Origin: Porticoccaceae bacterium
Lineage (GTDB): Bacteria; Pseudomonadota; Gammaproteobacteria; Pseudomonadales; Porticoccaceae
NCBI GenBank assembly: GCA_030741175.1
Contig: JASLVT010000034.1
Span: forward strand, 1 to 9,878
Reading direction: 5' to 3'
DNA: 9,878 nt
The position numbers and the translations under genes are program-made. Positions 5,992 through 9,878 of this stretch are shown here, piece by piece. Positions within the stretch are counted from its first letter, which is position 1. The number at the start of each line of letters is the position of its first letter. The notes under the pieces are model-generated. The model saw nothing but the letters and a program-made list of their open reading frames with translations, was not told the origin of the DNA and did no database searches.

Positions 5992-7455
5992 ATGTCGCAG
6001 TCAACATTGGAATTACTCCCCTATGAGTTTGCTCGAGTTAATCGGGTACTGTTGCAGGGTGACCAAGCAAATTTGATGCTGGCGCCCGATGCGCCGGACT
6101 GGGCCATTGCAGAGGTCAGCCGCGCGGCGGGCACCAAGCTAACCGTTAGTCGGGTTGCTGATGAAGATTTCGATGCCATGCTCAGTCAGGTCTACAGTGG
6201 CCGACAGGGTTCTTCAGAGGCGGTCATGGAAGACATCAAGGACTTTGTCGATTTGGAGTCTGCGGCGGCAGAAATCGAAGAGGCTGGAGATCTGCTGGAT
6301 ACGGAGAATGACGCTCCCATCGTGCGGTTGCTCAATGCTATTCTGGCTGAGTCGCTGAAGGAAAATGCATCGGATATCCATATTGAGCCCTATGAAAAAC
6401 AAGCGCTAGTCCGTTTTCGTCTCGACGGTGTGTTGAGAACCGTACTCAGTCCCTCAATTCAGATTGCTCCATTGTTAATTTCGCGTATTAAGGTGATGTC
6501 CAAACTGGATATTGCTGAACGCCGTCTGCCGCAAGATGGGCGTATGACGGTGCGCCTCGGTGGGCGCAGCATTGATTTGCGTATTTCTACCATGCCCTCC
6601 AGCCATGGAGAGAGGGTGGTGATGCGTCTGCTGGACAAGGATGCAGGAAAATTACAAACCGATGATTTAGGCATGCCAGCAACAACTAGGCGCGAACTCG
6701 ATGAGTTGGTGTCACGGCCGCATGGCATTATTTTGGTAACGGGCCCAACCGGATCGGGAAAGACCACGACGCTGTATGCCGCTCTGCAACAGATGGATCG
6801 CCAACAACGGAATATCATGACGGTTGAAGATCCGGTGGAGTATGATTTGCCCGGCATCAGCCAAACGCAGATTAATCTGCGCGCAGGAATGACGTTTGCC
6901 CGCGGTCTGAGAGCTATCTTGCGGCAAGATCCAGATGTTATTTTGATCGGTGAGATCCGCGATGGTGAAACTGCTGAGATCGCCACTCAGGCCAGCTTGA
7001 CCGGTCACTTGGTGCTGTCCACTCTGCACACTAATACCGCCGCCGGTGCTATTACTCGCCTTCAGGATCTCGGTGTGGACAGCTTTTTGCTGGCCTCGAC
7101 AGTGCGCGGCATTATTTCCCAACGTCTCATGCGCAAACTCTGTACGCACTGCCGCTACGAAACCGAGGCGGATGAATTTAATCGCGAACTATTGTCATTG
7201 CAGCCGGGTGCTAAGATCTATCAGGCCAAAGGCTGCAGTCATTGCAATAACTCAGGGTTCTCTGGGCGTCAGGCCCTATTCGAATTGGTCACAGTGGACG
7301 CGAAGTTACAGGCGCTGATCCATGAAGATACTGGAGAAATTGAATTGGAAGAGTCGATTCGCCAGCGAGTTCCCAGTATTCGTGAAGCCGGCTTTGAGTT
7401 GGTGCGTCAGGGCATAACTACCGTTGAAGAAGTTCTTCGCGTAACCAGCGTTTAA
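5992..7455 (+). CDS. gspE: Type II secretion system ATPase GspE
   Basis: GspE is the cytosolic hexameric ATPase that powers pseudopilus assembly in type II secretion. The 487-residue protein starts with a short N-terminal domain (LPYEFARVNRVLL, 9-21), the region that in this family docks on GspL. The core shows NASDIHIEPYEKQALVRFRLDG (125-146), Walker A GPTGSGKT (251-258), the Asp box around MTVEDPVEY (276-284), Walker B with the catalytic glutamate LIGEIRDGETAEIA (318-331, Glu321) and the His box LSTLHTN (342-348). A tetracysteine zinc site, C-x2-C at 384/387 and 415/418, is typical of GspE and some PilB proteins. Followed by gspF, gspG and gspH, it is GspE and not PilB. AAAGG lies 6 bases before the ATG. 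It is the first gene of the cluster; gspC and gspD are not upstream. Confidence 0.97.
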   Translation: MSQSTLELLPYEFARVNRVLLQGDQANLMLAPDAPDWAIAEVSRAAGTKLTVSRVADEDFDAMLSQVYSGRQGSSEAVMEDIKDFVDLESAAAEIEEAGDLLDTENDAPIVRLLNAILAESLKENASDIHIEPYEKQALVRFRLDGVLRTVLSPSIQIAPLLISRIKVMSKLDIAERRLPQDGRMTVRLGGRSIDLRISTMPSSHGERVVMRLLDKDAGKLQTDDLGMPATTRRELDELVSRPHGIILVTGPTGSGKTTTLYAALQQMDRQQRNIMTVEDPVEYDLPGISQTQINLRAGMTFARGLRAILRQDPDVILIGEIRDGETAEIATQASLTGHLVLSTLHTNTAAGAITRLQDLGVDSFLLASTVRGIISQRLMRKLCTHCRYETEADEFNRELLSLQPGAKIYQAKGCSHCNNSGFSGRQALFELVTVDAKLQALIHEDTGEIELEESIRQRVPSIREAGFELVRQGITTVEEVLRVTSV

Positions 7456-7460
7456 TCATC

Positions 7461-8672
7461 ATGCCTGCCTTTGATTATTCAGCCTATAACGATGCCGGGA
7501 AGCTGGTCGATGGGCTGATTTCCGCTGATTCTGAGCGTCATGCACGGCGTCTGCTCAAAGAGAAGAATCTATTGCCGGCCTCGTTGTCAGAAGTCGGGCA
7601 GAAAACCACAAAAAGCGGGACGCGCCGCGGCAGAGAAGCGAGAGTAAATAACTTTGATTTATCACTATTGCTGCAACAGCAGGCTATTCTGATTCAATCG
7701 GGCTTGCCTCTTGAAGACGCTTTGCGCATGACGATCGAACAGGCTGAGACCGATAAACAGCGTCGAATGGTAGAGAGTTGGCGCACAGAGATCGTTGAGG
7801 GTCGCAGTTTCTCCGAGGCGTTGCGACGTTCTCCCTATAAAATTCCAGAGGCAGTGATCGCTGGTGTTGGCGTTGGCGAGGAGGCCGGTCATTTAGATCG
7901 TGTGCTGATGCGCCTCGCAGAGGATCTTGAGACTAGCGCAGAAAATCGCAAAACCGTGACCAGAGCACTGATTTATCCGGCCACATTGATCAGTACCTCG
8001 ATTATTGTGGTGGCAATAATGATGGTCTGGGTCGTGCCTAAAATCACCGCGATCTTTGTCAGTTCCAACCGGGAACTGCCATTGATCACTCGCATTGTGA
8101 TTGGTCTCAGCGACTTTACTCAGCACTATGGTATTTACCTATTGCTTGTGTTGATCGCGGTGGCTCTGTTGATGATGCGGTTGATGCGAGATCCAGTGCG
8201 CAAAACTCGCTGGCATGGGGTTATTTTACAGCTGCCAGGCCTAGGGCGATGGACATTAATGGCTAATATCGCCGATTGGTCCCGCAGTTTGGGCGTGCTC
8301 CTAAACAATGGTGTACCGGCCCTCGCGGCGCTAAAAATATCCTCTGCCGTGGTCAGTAATCTCTATCTGCGCGACAAGATGGAACAGGTCACTGAGGCCA
8401 TGCGGCGCGGTAGCAGTTTGCAGAAGGCTCTGGAGGACAACAGCATCGGCAGTGGCTTTTTAATTCATATGGTGGGCAGTGGTGAGGCCTCCAGTGAACT
8501 GGACAAGATGCTGATTCGAGTGGCTGACTATTACTCATTGCGGTTGGCTAATGCGATTGAGGTATTTCTTAAGTTAATAAATCCTATTCTTATAATATTT
8601 ATGGGCATGATTATTCTGTCAGTGGTAGCGGCAGTCATGCTCCCTATTATGGATATGAACAATATGGTGTGA
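7461..8672 (+). CDS. gspF: Type II secretion inner-membrane platform protein GspF
   Basis: GspF is the polytopic core of the inner-membrane assembly platform and couples the GspE motor to pseudopilin insertion. The 403-residue length is normal. The N-terminus (PAFDYSAYNDAGKLVDGLISADS) is the usual GspF opening, followed by two T2SSF domains (about 69-192 and 271-394), each with a conserved helical core such as LLLQQQAILIQSGLPLEDAL (69-88) and WSRSLGVLLNNGVPALAAL (273-291). Three membrane segments are visible at about 173-195, 224-241 and 374-396. The gene begins 5 bases after the gspE stop without a strong Shine-Dalgarno, so it is probably coupled to gspE. Its stop codon lies inside a 32-bp inverted repeat (8657-8688). 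Confidence 0.97.
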   Translation: MPAFDYSAYNDAGKLVDGLISADSERHARRLLKEKNLLPASLSEVGQKTTKSGTRRGREARVNNFDLSLLLQQQAILIQSGLPLEDALRMTIEQAETDKQRRMVESWRTEIVEGRSFSEALRRSPYKIPEAVIAGVGVGEEAGHLDRVLMRLAEDLETSAENRKTVTRALIYPATLISTSIIVVAIMMVWVVPKITAIFVSSNRELPLITRIVIGLSDFTQHYGIYLLLVLIAVALLMMRLMRDPVRKTRWHGVILQLPGLGRWTLMANIADWSRSLGVLLNNGVPALAALKISSAVVSNLYLRDKMEQVTEAMRRGSSLQKALEDNSIGSGFLIHMVGSGEASSELDKMLIRVADYYSLRLANAIEVFLKLINPILIIFMGMIILSVVAAVMLPIMDMNNMV

Positions 8673-8688
8673 TTTTCACATATTGTTC
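8657..8688. repeat. 32-bp inverted repeat across the gspF stop codon
   Basis: GAACAATATG (8657-8666) and CATATTGTTC (8679-8688) are perfect 10-bp complements separated by 12 bases, and in RNA the stem can extend by a U-G and an A-U pair (8656/8689 and 8655/8690). The left arm encodes the last codons of gspF and the TGA stop (8670-8672) lies in the loop. A competing inner hairpin, TGTGA-TTT-TCACA (8668-8680), shares two bases with the right arm. The stem is AT-rich and has no T-run after it, so it is not a classical terminator. It could shape the mRNA between gspF and gspG, or be a DNA-binding site. Confidence 0.75.
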
Positions 8689-8716
8689 GTTGAACTGATG
8701 TAGACCCAATAACTTG

Positions 8717-8738
8717 TTAGGTGCAAATTAGGTGCAAA
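8717..8738 (+). repeat. 11-bp tandem repeat that duplicates the gspG ribosome-binding site
   Basis: TTAGGTGCAAA occurs twice head to tail (8717-8727 and 8728-8738), exact, directly before gspG. Each copy carries AGGTG, a Shine-Dalgarno-like core. The second copy (8730-8734) is 6 bases before ATG 8741, an ideal spacing. The first copy (8719-8723) is 8 bases before an in-frame GTG (8732) that is itself created by the second copy. Confidence 0.85.
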
Positions 8739-8740
8739 AA

Positions 8741-9169
8741 ATGAATAAGCAACATAAGCAGTCCGGCTTTACGCTGATTGAAATGATGGTAGTAGTGGTG
8801 GTAATCGCTCTACTGGGGGCGATGATAGGGCCAACATTGTTTAAGAAAGTTCAGCAGGCGGAGGAAACCAGAGTTGCCCAAGACATTAGAACGGTCGTCG
8901 GTGCGCTAAAATTTTACCGCCTGGATAATTATCGGTACCCCACACAGGCTCAGGGTTTAGAGGCTTTGGTCACGGCGCCAGCTGGTGCTGAATCTAAATG
9001 GAATGGACCCTATTTAGAGACATTGCCCAAGGACCCCTGGGGGGAGCCCTATCAATATCAAAATCCCGGGACTCATGGTAAAGAGATTGAGGTCTACAGC
9101 CTCGGTGCCGATGGCCAGACTGGAGGCGAAGGATCAAATCAGGATTTGGGCAACTGGAATATCCAGTGA
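8741..9169 (+). CDS. gspG: Type II secretion major pseudopilin GspG
   Basis: GspG is the main subunit of the periplasmic pseudopilus that pushes substrates through the secretin. The 142-residue protein has a class III prepilin leader: cleavage by the prepilin peptidase GspO/PilD is expected after Gly9 (MNKQHKQSG|FTLIEM), with Glu at mature position 5, then a hydrophobic helix (10-34). The C-terminal domain has the GspG signatures YPTQAQGLEAL (66-76), LPKDPWGEPYQY (95-106) and SLGADGQTGGEG with D-x-GNW (120-139), the loop that binds calcium in other GspG proteins. I chose ATG 8741 because AGGTG lies 6 bases upstream; an in-frame GTG at 8732 would add three residues. A 68-bp gap with an inverted repeat separates it from gspF, wider than other gaps in this operon, which fits separate control of this abundant subunit. 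Confidence 0.97.
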   Translation: MNKQHKQSGFTLIEMMVVVVVIALLGAMIGPTLFKKVQQAEETRVAQDIRTVVGALKFYRLDNYRYPTQAQGLEALVTAPAGAESKWNGPYLETLPKDPWGEPYQYQNPGTHGKEIEVYSLGADGQTGGEGSNQDLGNWNIQ

Positions 9170-9189
9170 GCCTGATCTTGCAGCGGTAG

Positions 9190-9774
9190 ATGCCATTGAT
9201 GATTGCTCGACAATATCAGCGCGGATTTACCCTGATCGAAATGCTTGTGGCGGTGATGATCGTTGCCGCACTCTCGGCCATGAGCATTTTGGCAATCAAT
9301 CAGGCTTTCGATCGACGCTATGTTGCCGAGGCTGATCGGCTGCTGATCTGGTTGCAGCAATTGGGCGAAAATTCAGCGCTGCAGGGCGCCGCCTACGGTG
9401 TGGTGGGTGAAGCTGGGGATGCAGGTACGCAGTTGCGTGCGGTGATTTATTATCGTAACCGCTGGGTCGCGGTGACCATGCCAGCGCCCTTCACTCTGAG
9501 TGATGATGCGACCCTGAACTGGCTCGTGGACTCTGTTGATGATGAGCAGCTATTGCCACAGCAAACGGATATAGGTCCGATGGATATTGCCGCTGAGGAC
9601 GAGAACGAGGACGATCTGCTGATACCGGAGATTGCCTTTTTGCCTGATGGTTATATAGAGCCATCCGGTGAGATAGTGCTGAGTTTCGCCGCTATGGAGA
9701 AAAAATTTATTTATCGCTGGACAGATGAATCGCAAATGACGGTGCCCTTATCGCTGGAGTCCAGCAGACCATGA
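9190..9774 (+). CDS. gspH: Type II secretion minor pseudopilin GspH
   Basis: GspH is a minor pseudopilin near the tip of the pseudopilus. The 194-residue protein has the prepilin motif G|FTLIEM with predicted cleavage after Gly12, Glu17 at mature position 5, and a hydrophobic helix (13-37). The C-terminal part holds IAFLPDGYIEPSGEIVLSF (148-166), like the FLPxG segment of GspH proteins. An acidic loop lies between about 114 and 147 (for example AAEDENEDD at 134-142). The start is uncertain: ATG 9190 gives a 12-residue leader but the purines upstream are too close; an in-frame ATG at 9199 gives a 9-residue leader (MIARQYQRG) with GGTAG 9 bases upstream. Its order after gspG and the ATGA overlap with the next gene support the assignment. 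The soluble domain is divergent, as is usual for GspH. Confidence 0.9.
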   Translation: MPLMIARQYQRGFTLIEMLVAVMIVAALSAMSILAINQAFDRRYVAEADRLLIWLQQLGENSALQGAAYGVVGEAGDAGTQLRAVIYYRNRWVAVTMPAPFTLSDDATLNWLVDSVDDEQLLPQQTDIGPMDIAAEDENEDDLLIPEIAFLPDGYIEPSGEIVLSFAAMEKKFIYRWTDESQMTVPLSLESSRP

Positions 9775-9878
9775 AAAAGTTATCACAGATGGGTGGATTT
9801 ACCTTAATCGAGGTTGCTGTTGCGTTGACCATTCTTAGCCTGGTGCTGACCGGCGCTTTGACGGTGGTCAGTCAATAC
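9771..9878 (+). CDS. gspI: Type II secretion minor pseudopilin GspI (5' part, cut by window edge)
   Basis: The start codon overlaps the gspH stop in ATGA (9771-9774), a typical translational-coupling arrangement. The 36 visible codons encode a prepilin leader MKKLSQMGG followed by FTLIEVAVALTIL, with predicted cleavage after Gly9 and Glu at mature position 5, then the first part of the hydrophobic helix. The FTLIEVxVALxI style and the position after gspH identify GspI, which in the pseudopilus tip binds GspJ and GspK; GspJ is the alternative but normally comes next. GGAG (9756-9759) lies 11 bases upstream of the ATG inside gspH. The rest of the gene, and presumably gspJ, gspK, gspL and gspM, lie beyond the right edge. 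Confidence 0.85.
   Translation, partial: MKKLSQMGGFTLIEVAVALTILSLVLTGALTVVSQY

Noticed and set aside
6459..7149. Long minus-strand open frames inside gspE (175 and 145 codons)
   Set aside because: They are antisense shadows of the conserved GspE coding sequence, with no recognisable domain or start signals.
8668..8680. TGTGA-TTT-TCACA resembling a CRP site upstream of gspG
   Set aside because: CRP half-sites need a 6-base spacer; here it is 3, and the element lies at the gspF stop without a promoter at a suitable distance.
9754..9764. CTGGA-G-TCCAG near-palindrome covering the gspI Shine-Dalgarno
   Set aside because: Only four pairs remain once a three-base loop is allowed, too weak to argue for regulation.

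Overview
The window is ordinary chromosomal DNA from a gammaproteobacterium with roughly balanced base composition. The order miaB-ybeZ-ybeY-corC-lnt is the conserved arrangement of Escherichia, Pseudomonas and relatives. A DUF1820 gene next to miaB points to the Pseudomonas/Cellvibrio side of the class. A marine member of Cellvibrionales (Porticoccaceae/SAR92-like) is my best guess, but it is an inference from gene content and protein style, not a database match.

Left half, minus strand (about 1-5325). Read in the direction of transcription: miaB (tRNA methylthiotransferase), a 119-bp gap with a possible promoter, then a tightly packed operon of ybeZ (PhoH-like ATPase), ybeY (rRNA-maturation endonuclease), corC/ybeX (CBS-domain protein) and lnt (apolipoprotein N-acyltransferase). 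The first three bases-worth of codons of one more gene follow lnt and run off the left edge. The set links RNA maturation and ribosome quality control with envelope lipoprotein maturation.

Centre (5326-5468). A divergent control region carries two back-to-back promoter-like sequences, one for miaB (perfect TATAAT) and one with an extended -10 for the rightward DUF1820 gene.

Right half, plus strand (5469-9878). A DUF1820 gene of unknown function, a 184-bp spacer with a possible promoter, then a type II secretion operon: gspE (ATPase), gspF (inner-membrane platform), gspG (major pseudopilin), gspH and the start of gspI (minor pseudopilins), the last cut by the right edge. gspC and gspD are not upstream, so the outer-membrane secretin and its partner must lie elsewhere if the machine is complete.

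All long reading frames are explained by known families. I see no novel defence, mobile or RNA system, no tRNA or rRNA, no CRISPR and no insertion sequence. No stretch longer than 300 bases lacks a gene. The most interesting non-coding structures are a 32-bp inverted repeat across the gspF stop codon and an 11-bp tandem repeat that duplicates the ribosome-binding site of gspG.
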